In this document: positions 1 through 9,118 of the stretch, in pieces
Numbering within the stretch: the stretch's first letter is position 1
Layout of the letters: every line of letters starts with the position of its first letter
Source of the DNA: Chthonomonadaceae bacterium
GTDB lineage: Bacteria > Armatimonadota > Fimbriimonadia > Fimbriimonadales > Fimbriimonadaceae
Reading direction: 5' to 3'
Length of the DNA: 64,000 nucleotides
Assembly (NCBI GenBank): GCA_015709495.1
Contig: CP054189.1
Span: forward strand, 1,488,001 to 1,552,000
The notes under the pieces: model-generated
The model's database searches: none
Seen by the model: only the letters and a program-made list of their open reading frames with translations
What the model was told of the DNA's origin: nothing
Position numbers and translations under genes: made by a program

Positions 1-230
1 CAGACATGCGCCTCGTCGTCCCAGATGTCCTCTTGACGCCACCTCACCTTGAGGAGGAACTGCGGGACGATTCCCACCCAATCGCTGACGACGCGGCTGC
101 CTTCGGTTTCGACGATTTCAAGCGATTTCACGTCGCTCATGAACTCGGGGAATGACGCGTTGTCTTTGGCGATCTCGTAGACCCGGGCGAGCGGGGCATC
201 GATCCAAACGCTGGTTTCGACGGTGGGCAT
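1..230 (-). CDS. SRPBCC/START-like protein, partial (C-terminus off the window)
   Basis: The reverse strand from 230 reads MPTVETSVWIDAPLARVYEI and continues in frame to the window edge for 76 codons. A short beta strand followed by 'APLARVYEIAKD', then 'FPEFMSDVKSLEIV', is the usual start of the SRPBCC fold (polyketide cyclase/COQ10/START-like), a small helix-grip domain that binds hydrophobic ligands. The ligand cannot be deduced. There is no clear ribosome site before the ATG, but a TACACT box lies 10 nt upstream. The next gene is divergent. The family assignment is fairly safe from the N-terminal half; the rest is not visible. Confidence 0.7.
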   Translation of the reverse strand, partial: MPTVETSVWIDAPLARVYEIAKDNASFPEFMSDVKSLEIVETEGSRVVSDWVGIVPQFLLKVRWRQEDIWDDEAHV

Positions 231-240
231 GGGCGGGTGG

Positions 241-246
241 AGTGTA
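241..246 (-). promoter_or_regulatory. -10-like box, possible leaderless promoter
   Basis: TACACT on the minus strand ends 10 nt before the ATG of the SRPBCC gene, and no Shine-Dalgarno is visible in that gap. It fits the TANNNT-plus-start pattern seen repeatedly in this window. Confidence 0.35.
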
Positions 247-381
247 CCTTTGAGGCGCGCTTGGCCCTGTGGGTCGAACGGCGCCTGGTGGGAACTGGCG
301 CGGGCGGAGCGCGTCGTAAGAGGGGAATGCGGGACCAACCGCGAATGCGGATAGGCTCTTGGTTCGTCAAACTATAGGAAA

Positions 382-1593
382 ATGTTAGCTTTAGGACTGG
401 CTCTGGCAATGGCTATGGAAGGCGGCTCGCCCGTGTTGCCGTGCGCCGAGTTGAGTCCGAAGGTCCATGCGATTGTCGAGGCCGCATGGCAAGAAGCCGG
501 CCAGCAGGCTCAATCCCAACTCGATCCCAAACACCAAGCCGATCTCAAGGCCGACCGTGAACTGGGGGCAGAATACGCTGCGATGGTCGAGAAAGAGGAG
601 AAGGTCTCGACGAATCAAGCCTACATCGACCGCCTCCAAAGAATCGGAGGCGAGATCGCGCGGATCGCCAATTCGAATCAGGTGTCGGTTTCGTGGGGCG
701 ACCCTCGGCTGAACCCCTTTGCCTATGAATTCAAGGTGCTCGAAGGCAAGGAGGTCAACGCCTTTTCGCTTCCGGGCGGTTACCTGTATTTTTATGAGGG
801 TCTGATGGCGTACGCGGAGTCGGACGACGAGCTTGCGGGCGTCGTCGCGCATGAGATTTCGCACTCGAGCTTCCGGCATCTGGCGACTCTTTCGAAGGAG
901 CAGAGCAAGTTCGATACGATGTCGATCCCGATGATCCTCGCCGCGCTGATCTTGAAGGGCGACGCGGGGATGGGGGTCTTAGTCTTGCGCGACTTGGTGG
1001 GCCTTTCCTCGAAGTCTGGGTGGAGCGTCAAGGCGGAGCTTGCAGCCGATTACGGGGCTTTTCAGTACATGAGAATGAGCCCCTACAACCCTGTGGGGAT
1101 GCTGACCTTCATGGAGCGGCTGGCCAAGGACCAGAGGGCGCTGGAAGCCATCGATTGGGGCATCTACCGCACCCACCCACCGTCGCGCGACCGAGCGGAT
1201 CGGCTCACGAAGTACCTCAAGGAAGCAAAAATCCCGATTCTGCGTAGCGAGGTTTCGAGTTCGTTCCGGGCGCAGGTCCGTCCGGCGGAGCCGGGCTTCG
1301 AAATTGTGTTCGGCGGGCGCCGCATCCACCTGTTCGGCGGAGCGCAGGCCAACGCTCGCGCCGTAGAAGCCCTGAAGCGGCTCAACACGTTCTTCGACGC
1401 GGTCCCCGACCTTTATGAGGTGCAAGCCGGGCCGGACGGAGTGGTTTTGGGTCGTCGCAAGGCGCTGTTCGTCGTCACACAAGAGGACGCCGAAGCGCTC
1501 GGCTTGATGCAAGAAGACGCAACGGAAGAGGCGGTGCGGTCGATCAAGCGCTCTCTTTACATGCTGGCGTACCGCATTTGGGACATCCGGTAG
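382..1593 (+). CDS. M48-family zinc metalloprotease, exported
   Basis: This is a 403-residue protein with a short hydrophobic N-terminus (MLALGLALAMAM) that looks like a signal sequence. The zinc motif HEISH lies at H157-E158-x-x-H161 in 'VVAHEISHSSFRH'. The third ligand is probably E219 in 'AELAAD', the M48 arrangement. The region before it ('NAFSLPGGYLYFYEGLMAYAESDDELAGV') matches BepA/LoiP-like peptidases that work in envelope quality control. The C-terminal ~150 residues have no recognised TPR repeats, unlike BepA. Its last 37 bases overlap the convergent ceramidase-like gene. Protease class is confident; the envelope quality-control role is inferred from family and signal peptide. Confidence 0.88.
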   Translation: MLALGLALAMAMEGGSPVLPCAELSPKVHAIVEAAWQEAGQQAQSQLDPKHQADLKADRELGAEYAAMVEKEEKVSTNQAYIDRLQRIGGEIARIANSNQVSVSWGDPRLNPFAYEFKVLEGKEVNAFSLPGGYLYFYEGLMAYAESDDELAGVVAHEISHSSFRHLATLSKEQSKFDTMSIPMILAALILKGDAGMGVLVLRDLVGLSSKSGWSVKAELAADYGAFQYMRMSPYNPVGMLTFMERLAKDQRALEAIDWGIYRTHPPSRDRADRLTKYLKEAKIPILRSEVSSSFRAQVRPAEPGFEIVFGGRRIHLFGGAQANARAVEALKRLNTFFDAVPDLYEVQAGPDGVVLGRRKALFVVTQEDAEALGLMQEDATEEAVRSIKRSLYMLAYRIWDIR

Positions 1594-2804
1594 CGCTCAG
1601 GGAAGGCGAGTTTTTCGAGGGCAAGTTTGGCGGCCTCGACGACGCGCGGACCGATCTCCCGCCCGTGGAACGCCAACGTGGCTTCGTAGCCTCCCCGGTC
1701 GTAGTCTTCAGGGGCAAGGATGTATCCCATCCACCCGCCGGCGTGGCTGACCACAAGAACGGAGCGGAATCCGATCCTGCGGCCCCAGTTCCTGATCTCG
1801 CTGCCCAGTTCGGAGGTCGGCTCTCCCGGAATCCCCACGATCGCGATCTTGCCCAGGCGGAACCCGATCACTTGGGCGTGAGGGGGAGCGAATCGCTTCA
1901 CGACCATCTGGGACAGCGCATCCGGCACTCCATAGGCCGTTGAGAACTCCGGATGAGGGGTGGGCTCAGGGAGTTCGATGGGCGCCTCCGCCCATCCCAG
2001 CTTCGGTTCCGGTCCCTCGTCAAGCGTTTGAGACGGGTACTTCAGCGCTTCCTGAGTCGCCGCTGTGAAGTTCTGAATCCTCTCTTCGGGCGAGCCGCCG
2101 CTTGCGCTGGGCGATACGTCCCCGATCGCCCCCACGAGAACAGGAGCCTCGAGCGCTTGGGCCAGGGCCCCCGGCCAGTCCCCGCTTGTGCGGTTGTGTT
2201 CGTGCCCGAAGAACACCGGGTGGGCAGTGTAGTGATACACGTAGCCGATGTGTTTTCCGCTGCCGTAGAGTTCAACGAACGTCGCCAGAGTGTCGGGGCT
2301 CGCGCCTGGCCTGCGGCCCCGGTTGAGTGGAAGCCGGACCTCGCGGGTGGCTACCACGGACAGCCACGACTTCGGGCCCTCAAGCGCTTGGCGCACGGCC
2401 TCGGCGATACGGCCTGAGTACTCGTCGAGCCACCTCTGCTTGAACGAAGCGATGCCGGACACCTTGAAGGTCATGCGGTCGTTCAGCATTTGGCTGTCGG
2501 GCGCGCAGTGGGTGTGGGTGGCTGTCAGGAACAAATGAACGTCTTTCGGGATCTTCGCGCGAACTGCCTCTGCAAGGCTTTCGGGAATCGTGAGCATCTC
2601 GGCCGAAACCAGTGCGATGCGGATTCCCTCTTGCTGGAGGACACGCACGCGGGCAAAAAGCGGCTGTCCGCCCGCCTCCATCACCTTATCCGACCTTTGC
2701 GTGTACCCGCCCAGCGGCAGGGGATCGTTCGGCGATAGGTCGATGATACTGGCGCTGAAATAGGTTCCAAATGCCAGGGAAGTCGCAACGAGCGCGCCGG
2801 TCAT
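1557..2804 (-). CDS. Neutral ceramidase-like protein, exported
   Basis: This is a 415-residue protein with a possible signal segment at the N-terminus (MTGALVATSLAFGTYFSASI). 'DLSPNDPLPLGGYTQRSD' near the start and 'LTATHTHCAPDSQM' around residue 95 match the N-terminal alkaline/neutral ceramidase fold, where such His residues bind zinc and 'PxGYxxR' is near the active site. At about 415 residues it lacks the C-terminal Ig domain of classical ceramidases, so it is probably a bacterial 'neutral/alkaline non-lysosomal ceramidase N-terminal domain' protein of unknown substrate. The start has no ribosome site, but TAGAAT lies 6 nt upstream. It is divergent from the gene at 2861 and overlaps the M48 gene tail to tail. 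Confidence 0.7.
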   Translation of the reverse strand: MTGALVATSLAFGTYFSASIIDLSPNDPLPLGGYTQRSDKVMEAGGQPLFARVRVLQQEGIRIALVSAEMLTIPESLAEAVRAKIPKDVHLFLTATHTHCAPDSQMLNDRMTFKVSGIASFKQRWLDEYSGRIAEAVRQALEGPKSWLSVVATREVRLPLNRGRRPGASPDTLATFVELYGSGKHIGYVYHYTAHPVFFGHEHNRTSGDWPGALAQALEAPVLVGAIGDVSPSASGGSPEERIQNFTAATQEALKYPSQTLDEGPEPKLGWAEAPIELPEPTPHPEFSTAYGVPDALSQMVVKRFAPPHAQVIGFRLGKIAIVGIPGEPTSELGSEIRNWGRRIGFRSVLVVSHAGGWMGYILAPEDYDRGGYEATLAFHGREIGPRVVEAAKLALEKLAFPERYRMSQMRYASM

Positions 2805-2810
2805 GGGAGG

Positions 2811-2816
2811 ATTCTA
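2811..2816 (-). promoter_or_regulatory. -10-like box TAGAAT for the ceramidase-like gene
   Basis: TAGAAT on the minus strand is separated from the ATG at 2804 by 6 nt (CCTCCC), leaving no room for a ribosome site. This suggests a leaderless transcript. Confidence 0.45.
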
Positions 2817-2846
2817 GCCGGTCCCATTGCGTCCTCGCCATTCTGC

Positions 2847-2852
2847 TAGAAT
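2847..2852 (+). promoter_or_regulatory. -10-like box TAGAAT for the 2861 gene
   Basis: TAGAAT is followed by 8 nt and then ATG at 2861, with no Shine-Dalgarno. It sits back to back with the minus-strand box at 2811-2816, so the two divergent promoters fit in about 40 bp. Confidence 0.45.
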
Positions 2853-2860
2853 CGTGCCCT

Positions 2861-4414
2861 ATGAGCTTCACCGTCCGCCTGGGAGCGGACCTCATCGCAG
2901 TCGAGGCGGGCGCTACGTTGCCCCTGACCGTCGAGATTGCCAATCGGTCGGACGAACTCGATGAGTTCGAGATTTCGGTGGAAGGTGTCGATCCTGAGTG
3001 GATCGCGGTACCCGTCCCGACGTTCAAGGCAGACGCCCGCGACGTTCACGAGGAGCGCATTTTCGTCAAGCCTCCCCGAGTGAGCGAGAGCTTGGCAGGG
3101 AACTACCCGTTCGTCGTTCGGGTTCGGTCGCTGCTTTCGGGAGAGGACCGTTCGGCGCAGGGCGTGATCTCGATCAAGCCCTACGACCACCTCAGCATGG
3201 AGCTTAACCCCAAGAAAGGCGTGTTGTCCCCTTGGCGGAAGGAGAACCTCTTTCAAGCGACGCTCATGAACCTCGGCAACTCGGAACACACGGTCCAGCT
3301 TTCTGGCGCCGACACCGAGGACACGCTCGCGTTCGAGTTCTCGGCGGACTCGGTTACGATCGGGCCGGGCCACACGCGCGTGGTGGATTTTTCCGTGAAG
3401 CCCACGCAGAACCGCCCGATTTCGAGCGCGAGGCTGCACGGGTTCGCGGTGAGCGCGCGAAGCGTTTCCTCGCCTTCGGTAATGTGTTCGGGGCAGGCTC
3501 AGTTGGAGCAGCGGGCGTTGCTTTCGCCGGGAAGCTTGACGCTGCTGTTGCTGTTCGTGCTCCTGTTCGTCGGCTGGTTCGTGCTGTTGCCCAAGCCCCC
3601 GATCATGGAGTCGGTCGCGCTCGATAAGTACGAACCGCTGGCGGGGGAAACGGTGACCGTGAGTTGGAGGAGTTCCCATGCCCAAGGCGTGAGAGTGCTG
3701 CTGGACGGACGGGTGCTTACGGAGGCCGGCGAAGCCAACGGAAGCTTGACGTTCGTCGCGAAGGAACCCGGAACGGTCGAGGTGATCGCTTTTCGAGAGA
3801 ACAAGCTCAGCATCCCGCTTCAGCGCAGTTTTAGCGTGAACCAGCCTGAGCCTGTCGCGCCTCCGACGATCGAGGCCTTCGACATCGCGCCCAAGGAGTT
3901 GGCTTACGGCCAGTCGTTCATCGCCCAGTACCGGGTGGGCGAGTCGGTGGTGAAGGCGAGCATTTCTCCTCCGGGACTCGATCTCGACTTGAATCTCGAT
4001 CAGGTAAAGCTCACCGCCGACGTGCTGGGCGAAATTCAGTACACGTTGGTGGCTGAAAACAGCGCGGGCGTAGTCACGCGGCGTTCGGTGAAGGTGAGCG
4101 TGCGCGAGGTGAGCGACGCGGCCATCGTGCTGTTCAAAGTCGAGCCCATGACGGTTCCGCAGGGCGGTGGGCAAGTTCTGGTGACGTGGCAAGTCTCCGA
4201 GGGTGCGAGGCAGGAGCTTCAGGTCGGCACCATGACCTTAGAGTTGGAGGGCCCGCAAGGGTCGCGGCCCATGTTCCTCGAATCCAGGACCGACATTACG
4301 CTGATCGCTTACGATCGCAAGGGTCGGACCGTTTCGAAGACTCTTCAGGTGAACGTCGAGCCACCACCGCCAGCAAGCGAGGGCTCGGGCGGGACTGGCG
4401 GAGGGTCAGGGTAA
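2861..4414 (+). CDS. Single-pass membrane protein with Ig-like domains
   Basis: This is a 517-residue protein beginning MSFTVRLGADLIAVEAGATL. Residues 1-220 are beta-rich and resemble the NEW3/COG1470-type Ig-like repeats ('LTVEIANRSDELDEFEISVEG', 'NLGNSEHTV'). One strong transmembrane segment follows at about 226-245 (LTLLLLFVLLFVGWFVLLP). Residues 250-500 are more Ig-like modules, and the tail is Pro/Ser/Gly-rich. No N-terminal signal peptide precedes the first domain, so the N-terminal half may be cytoplasmic, which is an inference. I chose this ATG over the longer frame because of domain homology and the TAGAAT box. purH starts immediately at its stop codon. Function is unknown; a scaffold or adhesion role is only a guess. 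Confidence 0.65.
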   Translation: MSFTVRLGADLIAVEAGATLPLTVEIANRSDELDEFEISVEGVDPEWIAVPVPTFKADARDVHEERIFVKPPRVSESLAGNYPFVVRVRSLLSGEDRSAQGVISIKPYDHLSMELNPKKGVLSPWRKENLFQATLMNLGNSEHTVQLSGADTEDTLAFEFSADSVTIGPGHTRVVDFSVKPTQNRPISSARLHGFAVSARSVSSPSVMCSGQAQLEQRALLSPGSLTLLLLFVLLFVGWFVLLPKPPIMESVALDKYEPLAGETVTVSWRSSHAQGVRVLLDGRVLTEAGEANGSLTFVAKEPGTVEVIAFRENKLSIPLQRSFSVNQPEPVAPPTIEAFDIAPKELAYGQSFIAQYRVGESVVKASISPPGLDLDLNLDQVKLTADVLGEIQYTLVAENSAGVVTRRSVKVSVREVSDAAIVLFKVEPMTVPQGGGQVLVTWQVSEGARQELQVGTMTLELEGPQGSRPMFLESRTDITLIAYDRKGRTVSKTLQVNVEPPPPASEGSGGTGGGSG

Positions 4415-5956
4415 GTGCGTCGCGCACTGATCTCCGTTACCGACAAATCCGGAATCGTCGAGTTCGCTCAGGGGCTTCAAGAACTCGGATTCGAGGTTGT
4501 GGCTACGGGAGGGACTTCAGCCCGACTGCAGGAAGCGGGAGTCAGCGTGACGGACGTGAGCGAGGTCACTGGGTTTCCAGAAATTCTGGACGGCCGGGTC
4601 AAGACGCTCCACCCTCACGTTCATGCGGGGCTGCTCGCCGATCGCTCGAACCCAGAACACGTCCAGGAATTGGCCCGCAAGGGGATCCCGCCCATCGACG
4701 TACTTTGCGTGAACCTCTACGACTTTGAGTCTGCGGCCCAAACGCGGGCGGAGCTTGGGCGCCTGATCGAATCCATCGATATTGGCGGCCCTGCGATGAT
4801 TCGCGCGGCGGCAAAGAACTACGGCAGCGTCTATGTGGTCGTCGAGCCTAAGGACTATGCGGCCGTGCTGGACTCCTTGCGTTCGGGCAGCGACGAGAGC
4901 CTGAGGTTGGAGCTGGCGGCAAAGGCCTTCCGGCACACGGCTTTTTATGATTCGATGGTCTCGCGAACGCTCACGGGCCTCACCGAAGAGGGCCCCTTCC
5001 CCGAGAAACTGACGATTGGATTTCGCAAGGCGCCCGAGCCGATGCGATATGGGGAGAACCCGCATCAGGCGGGCGCGAAGTACCTCGACCCGCTCCAGGT
5101 CGCCGCGTCCCTTGTGCCCTTGGGTCAGCAGTCGAAGGAGATCAGCTACAACAACTGGCTCGACGCCGATTGTGCCTGGAATCTGGTGCTCGACTTGCAG
5201 CCTCGAACCTGCGCCATCCTCAAGCACGGCAACCCTTGCGGAGTGGCGCGGTCGACCAGTCTCGCGGCGAGCTACCGACTCGCCAAGGCCGCCGACCCGG
5301 TTTCCTCTTATGGGGGCATCGTTGCGTTCCGCGGAGCCGTCGATCGGGCCTGCGCCGAGGCGATGACCGAGAAGGGCAACTTCATCGAGGTGGTGGTGTC
5401 GGAGGGTTGGGAGTCGGAGGACGTGCTCAAGCGGTTTCGCGAGGGCGCGGCATGGGCGCCAAATACGAGGGTGCTCGTCGGAGACCCCGCAGCGGCGCGT
5501 CCGCCCACACAGTTGCGTTCGATTCGGGGCGGAGTTCTCGTGCAGGAGTCCGACTTCGACCCTGAAGACCGGGACTGGGTGACGGTGACCGCCCGCAAGC
5601 CGACCGACTTCGAGCTAGCGGCAATGAAGTTTCTCTGGAAGATCGTTCCGCACGTGAAGTCGAACGCGATCGTCGTGGGAACGGCCAACGAGTTGCTCGG
5701 CGTAGGCGCGGGACAAATGAACCGGGTGCAGTCGGTGCGGCTGGCCCTCGAACAAGCGGCGGAGCGATCGGTGGGCGCGGTTTTGGCGAGCGACGCGTTC
5801 TTCCCCTTCAAGGATGGGATCGAGACTGCCGCTGAAGCTGGGATTACGGCGGTCGTTCAGCCAGGGGGCAGCAAGCGGGACGAAGAGGTGATTCTCGCCG
5901 CCAACGAAGCGGGAATGGCGATGGTGTTCACGGGAGTGAGGCACTTTCAGCATTGA
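4415..5956 (+). CDS. purH: Bifunctional AICAR formyltransferase/IMP cyclohydrolase
   Basis: This 513-residue protein catalyses the last two steps of IMP synthesis: formylation of AICAR from 10-formyl-THF, then ring closure. The N-terminal MGS-like IMP cyclohydrolase domain (about 1-195) shows 'ALISVTDKSGIVEFA', 'VVATGGTS', 'VTGFPEILDGRVKTLHP' and 'IDIGGPAMIRAAAKN'. The C-terminal transformylase domain (about 200-513) contains the catalytic-loop signature KHGNPCG near residue 270 and 'DAFFPFKDGIE'. Length is typical. It starts with GTG placed directly after the TAA of the upstream gene, which suggests co-transcription. No other pur genes are adjacent. Confidence 0.97.
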   Translation: MRRALISVTDKSGIVEFAQGLQELGFEVVATGGTSARLQEAGVSVTDVSEVTGFPEILDGRVKTLHPHVHAGLLADRSNPEHVQELARKGIPPIDVLCVNLYDFESAAQTRAELGRLIESIDIGGPAMIRAAAKNYGSVYVVVEPKDYAAVLDSLRSGSDESLRLELAAKAFRHTAFYDSMVSRTLTGLTEEGPFPEKLTIGFRKAPEPMRYGENPHQAGAKYLDPLQVAASLVPLGQQSKEISYNNWLDADCAWNLVLDLQPRTCAILKHGNPCGVARSTSLAASYRLAKAADPVSSYGGIVAFRGAVDRACAEAMTEKGNFIEVVVSEGWESEDVLKRFREGAAWAPNTRVLVGDPAAARPPTQLRSIRGGVLVQESDFDPEDRDWVTVTARKPTDFELAAMKFLWKIVPHVKSNAIVVGTANELLGVGAGQMNRVQSVRLALEQAAERSVGAVLASDAFFPFKDGIETAAEAGITAVVQPGGSKRDEEVILAANEAGMAMVFTGVRHFQH

Positions 5957-6053
5957 GAACCTGTTTTCTTGTTCGGTTGTCACGTAAGAAGTCGCGGCAA
6001 CGTCAAACCTTTCGGGAGTGGGGTATCGTCTCCCATCAAGTGAGGCAACAAAA

Positions 6054-6377
6054 GTGAAGAGCCAAACCGACATGATTTTGATGATCTCGGCCGTGCTTCT
6101 GGCGCTCATCGTGGGCGGAGTGTTCTTGTTCACTCGCCGCGAGCCCCAGGCGCCCGCCGCCCCAGCGCCCGTGACCGTCAGCGCGCCGACGTACCCTGAA
6201 GGTTCCGTGACGTACGCGAACTCCTTGCCTGGAGGCGGTAGTGGGATGAGCGCGGGAGGTCCTGGAGGCGCACCCGGCGGCGCGGCTCCCGCTGGAGCCC
6301 CTCCTGGCTCGGCGGCTCGCGGACGCGGCAACCCGGCCGAAATGGTGGGCGTCCAGTCCGTAGCTGGCGGCGGGTAG
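6054..6377 (+). CDS. Small membrane-anchored Pro/Gly/Ala-rich protein
   Basis: This is 107 residues if it starts at GTG 6054, which has TGAGGC about 7 nt upstream. An in-frame ATG at 6072 is the alternative. One hydrophobic helix (MILMISAVLLALIVGGVFLF) is followed by a charged stop-transfer (TRRE) and an extended tail rich in Pro, Ala and Gly with 'GGPGGAPGGAAPAGAPPG'. I recognise no family. The low-complexity tail suggests an extracytoplasmic anchored peptide. It lies between purH and the DUF370 gene and is followed by a strong hairpin at 6396-6426. Confidence 0.55.
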   Translation: MKSQTDMILMISAVLLALIVGGVFLFTRREPQAPAAPAPVTVSAPTYPEGSVTYANSLPGGGSGMSAGGPGGAPGGAAPAGAPPGSAARGRGNPAEMVGVQSVAGGG

Positions 6378-6395
6378 AACCTTTCGATTTCGATC

Positions 6396-6426
6396 GGGGA
6401 TGCGGCGACAAGCTCGCTGCGTCCCC
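6396..6426 (+). terminator. 13-bp hairpin, probable terminator
   Basis: GGGGATGCGGCGA pairs with TCGCTGCGTCCCC around a 5-nt loop (two G-T pairs). It is followed by a pyrimidine-rich but not U-only tract (CCTTCGTT). It is placed between the small Gly/Pro-rich gene and the DUF370 gene, so it likely separates two transcripts. Confidence 0.5.
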
Positions 6427-6494
6427 CTTCGTTGCGAATCGGGCGCCATTTCGATCAAACTCTAGCGGCTCCTTCGTCGTTCGGAGACCCGAAA

Positions 6495-6761
6495 ATGCCC
6501 GCGCCCACAGTGCTCAACGTCGGATTCTATAACTACGTCATGACCGACAAAGTCGTGGCGGTGGTCAGCAGCGAGTCGGCCCCTATGCGCCGGCTCATTC
6601 AAAGTCTCCGCAAGACGGGCAACCTTATCGACGCCACACAGGGCCGCCGAACGAAGTCGGTGGTGTTCACGACTTGCGATTCGGTCGTGCTGTCGGCGAT
6701 ATCTCAAGAGACCCTTGCCAAGAGACTGATGACAGGTGAACTGATTGGGGATGAAGAGTAA
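6495..6761 (+). CDS. DUF370/RemA-like regulatory protein
   Basis: This is an 88-residue protein. '[22 protein letters not shown]', '[20 protein letters not shown]', '[10 protein letters not shown]' and 'VVLSA' are the full signature of DUF370, the family of Bacillus RemA. RemA is a DNA-binding ring-forming activator of extracellular matrix and osmoprotection genes. The conserved Arg residues used by RemA for DNA contact (R-R-L-I-Q, GRRT) are present. The 3' end overlaps the mreB start by 11 nt, so the two are translationally linked. In many bacteria DUF370 sits near gmk; here it heads the mreBCD operon. The start at 6495 fits the family length. Confidence 0.88.
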   Translation: MPAPTVLNVGFYNYVMTDKVVAVVSSESAPMRRLIQSLRKTGNLIDATQGRRTKSVVFTTCDSVVLSAISQETLAKRLMTGELIGDEE

Positions 6762-7815
6762 CGGACGATCCTCGATCCTGAGACAGCTTCTCTCGCGCGT
6801 AACCCGTGACATCGGCATCGATTTGGGTACGGCCAACACGCTGGTACATGTAGCCGACCGGGGAATCGTTCTCCGCGAGCCGAGCGTGGTCGCCATCAAC
6901 AAGGACACCGGCGAAGTGCTGGCCGTCGGCGAGGAAGCCAAGAGGATGCTGGGGCGGACGCCCGCAAGCATCGTCGCCATTCGCCCCTTGAAGGACGGGG
7001 TCATCGCCGATTACGACCAAACCGAAAAGATGCTGCGCTACTTCATCAGCAAAGTGACGCGGCGGTCGCTGGTTTGGCAAACGGTGGTCGTCGGGATTCC
7101 GAGCGGGGTCACCGAAGTCGAGAGGCGGGCGGTCATCGAAGCCACAGAGCGCGCCGGCGCATCGCGCGCCTACGTGATCGAGGAGCCTATGGCGGCGGCG
7201 ATCGGCGCGGGGCTGCCTATCGAGGAGCCTATCGGCTCGATGATCGTCGATATCGGCGGAGGAACGACGGAGGTCGCCGTAATCTCGCTTGCGGGCATCG
7301 TCCATTCGAAGTCCATCCGCATCGCGGGCGACGAAATCGACGAGGCGATCGCCGCCTACATCCGCCGGGCCTACAACCTCTTCATCGGCGATCGAACGGC
7401 GGAAATCGTGAAGATCGAAATTGGGAGCGCATTCCCATTGGAGACCGAGTTTGAAATGACGGTCAAGGGCCGCGACCTGGTCTCGGGCCTCCCCAAGAGC
7501 GCGGTCATCACCAGCGAGGAGGTTCGGATGGCGATCGCAGAGCCGCTCAACGCGATTGTCGAGGCCGTCAAGCTGACGCTCGAATCGACCCCTCCCGAGC
7601 TTGCGTCGGACGCGATGAACCACGGGATCGTGTTGGCCGGGGGCGGAGCGTTGATTCGCGGCATCGACAAGCTGATCTCGCAGGAGACCGGGATGCCTGT
7701 GCTGATCGCCGAGGACCCGCTGGGTTGCGTCGCATTCGGAACAGGCAAGGTCGTCGAGGCAATGCACGAGAACCCGGCGATTCGGAAGATGTTGGAGAAG
7801 TCATCAAAGCGGTAG
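6751..7815 (+). CDS. mreB: Rod shape-determining actin homologue MreB
   Basis: This 354-residue cytoskeletal ATPase polymerises under the membrane and positions the elongasome. Phosphate-binding loops are visible: '[12 protein letters not shown]' near the N-terminus, '[17 protein letters not shown]' mid-protein, and '[14 protein letters not shown]' in the C-terminal third. The ATG at 6751 is preferred over a TTG two codons earlier. It overlaps the DUF370 gene by 11 nt, and mreC begins inside or right after its end. Length is normal. Confidence 0.97.
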   Translation: MKSNGRSSILRQLLSRVTRDIGIDLGTANTLVHVADRGIVLREPSVVAINKDTGEVLAVGEEAKRMLGRTPASIVAIRPLKDGVIADYDQTEKMLRYFISKVTRRSLVWQTVVVGIPSGVTEVERRAVIEATERAGASRAYVIEEPMAAAIGAGLPIEEPIGSMIVDIGGGTTEVAVISLAGIVHSKSIRIAGDEIDEAIAAYIRRAYNLFIGDRTAEIVKIEIGSAFPLETEFEMTVKGRDLVSGLPKSAVITSEEVRMAIAEPLNAIVEAVKLTLESTPPELASDAMNHGIVLAGGGALIRGIDKLISQETGMPVLIAEDPLGCVAFGTGKVVEAMHENPAIRKMLEKSSKR

Positions 7816-8618
7816 AGAGCCACCTGGGCCGTGAGGTCGTACTTCTCATCCTCTTGTGCGTCGTTGGGGGAGTTCTGGGGCGGCTTCAAACGAACGCAAG
7901 GACCGACGGCAACTCCGACGGGGTCACGCGATTTGTGCAATCGGCCGTTCACCCGATCTCTCGCCCGGTCAGGAACGCGCTCCTTTCGGCGGGTGGGTTC
8001 TTTTCTGGAATCGCCAACTCAAGCACGCTGGCCGAAGAAAACCGCCGACTCAAGTCCCTTGCCGCCGCCGCAGCGATGTATGAAGACCGGGTCGGGGAGG
8101 CCCACCGCGAGATTCAGAGGCTTCGGGCCCTGTTGGACCTCCCGCCGATGCCTGGAACCGATCGGCTGGCCGCGGCGGTGGTCGCTTACTTTCCCCATGA
8201 GAACCGAATGACGCTCGGAGTCGGGACTCGGCAAGGGGTGAGGCCCGGACAGCCTGTCGTCGTGCCCGAAGGCTTGGCGGGCAAGATTCAAACGGCGGAC
8301 GCAGACTCGTCCCAAGTGCTGCTGGTCTCCTCCCCCCGGCTCGTGGTCGGCGCGATGACCTTGCGGAACCCTCCGGTCGCGGGGCTGCTGCGCGGGGAGT
8401 CGGAGTCCGTGCTGATCCTGGAGTTTGTGAGCGCGGGCGCATCGCTCGATGTCGGCGACCGAGTGATGACCTCGGGGTTTTCGTCTCAAACCCCTCCAGG
8501 AATTCCGATTGGGGAGATCGTTCAGGTGTGGGAAGACCCTGAGTTCGGTTCTCGCCGCTGCCAGGTGTTTCCGAACGTGAACTTTGGCTCGCTTCGTGAG
8601 GTTTACGTGTTGCGATGA
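7725..8618 (+). CDS. mreC: Rod shape-determining protein MreC
   Basis: MreC is a bitopic periplasmic scaffold linking MreB to the wall synthases. After a hydrophobic N-terminal helix ([17 protein letters not shown]) comes a coiled coil ('[26 protein letters not shown]') and then the double beta-barrel MreC domain ('[21 protein letters not shown]', '[18 protein letters not shown]', '[21 protein letters not shown]'). The start is uncertain. The only ordinary in-frame start codon before the helix is TTG 7725, which overlaps mreB by 91 nt; a non-canonical start near 7830 is possible. The 3' end overlaps mreD (ATGA). Confidence 0.9.
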   Translation: MRRIRNRQGRRGNAREPGDSEDVGEVIKAVESHLGREVVLLILLCVVGGVLGRLQTNARTDGNSDGVTRFVQSAVHPISRPVRNALLSAGGFFSGIANSSTLAEENRRLKSLAAAAAMYEDRVGEAHREIQRLRALLDLPPMPGTDRLAAAVVAYFPHENRMTLGVGTRQGVRPGQPVVVPEGLAGKIQTADADSSQVLLVSSPRLVVGAMTLRNPPVAGLLRGESESVLILEFVSAGASLDVGDRVMTSGFSSQTPPGIPIGEIVQVWEDPEFGSRRCQVFPNVNFGSLREVYVLR

Positions 8619-9097
8619 GGGCAGTCCGGCCTTGGATCGTGGTTGGGGCCGGACTCTACCTCGCGGCCGTGCTCGATGCGGGGGCAGCCGAGCCTTTGAG
8701 CATCGGCGCAGCCCGGCCTCAATTCCTCTTGGCTTTTCTCACGGCCTTTGCCCTCTGCCTGCCGCCCCGCGGAAGCCTGCTTTGTGGGTTCGGAGCGGGG
8801 GTCCTTCAGGGCGCACTGGCAGGAGCGAATCTCACGCACTACGTGATCAGTCGGACTCTGAGCGCCTTCTTGGTGTCGTGGTCGCGAAGCCTGAAGCTGG
8901 ACCCGAAGTGGTGGGTCGTGGGGCTGTATGGAGCCGCGACCTGCTTCGTCGCCCAGGCGATTCTCATGTTTTTGGCGCCTCCCCCTGAGATCGGCCCCTT
9001 CCTGGGAGCTACAATACTGTCGGCCTTCTCTACGGGCGCGATCACTGTGCCCACGTTTGCAGCGGCAAGGCGCGTTCTCGAATTCACGTATGGGTAG
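8615..9097 (+). CDS. mreD: MreD-like integral membrane protein
   Basis: This 160-residue very hydrophobic protein has about five predicted membrane helices ('WIVVGAGLYLAAVLDAG', 'FLLAFLTAFALCLPPRGS', 'LCGFGAGVLQGALAG'). It starts ATG within the mreC stop (ATGA). Sequence conservation of MreD is low, so the call rests mostly on size, topology and position after mreBC. RodA/PBP2 genes do not follow; the next gene is glutamate dehydrogenase. Confidence 0.82.
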   Translation: MRAVRPWIVVGAGLYLAAVLDAGAAEPLSIGAARPQFLLAFLTAFALCLPPRGSLLCGFGAGVLQGALAGANLTHYVISRTLSAFLVSWSRSLKLDPKWWVVGLYGAATCFVAQAILMFLAPPPEIGPFLGATILSAFSTGAITVPTFAAARRVLEFTYG

Positions 9098-9118
9098 GTC
9101 ACGCATAAGGAACCTGAA

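Noticed and set aside
2846-4192. Long minus-strand reading frame opposite the 2861 gene
   Set aside because: Composition is Arg/His-rich shadow translation of a GC-rich gene; the plus-strand product has Ig-like motifs and a membrane segment.
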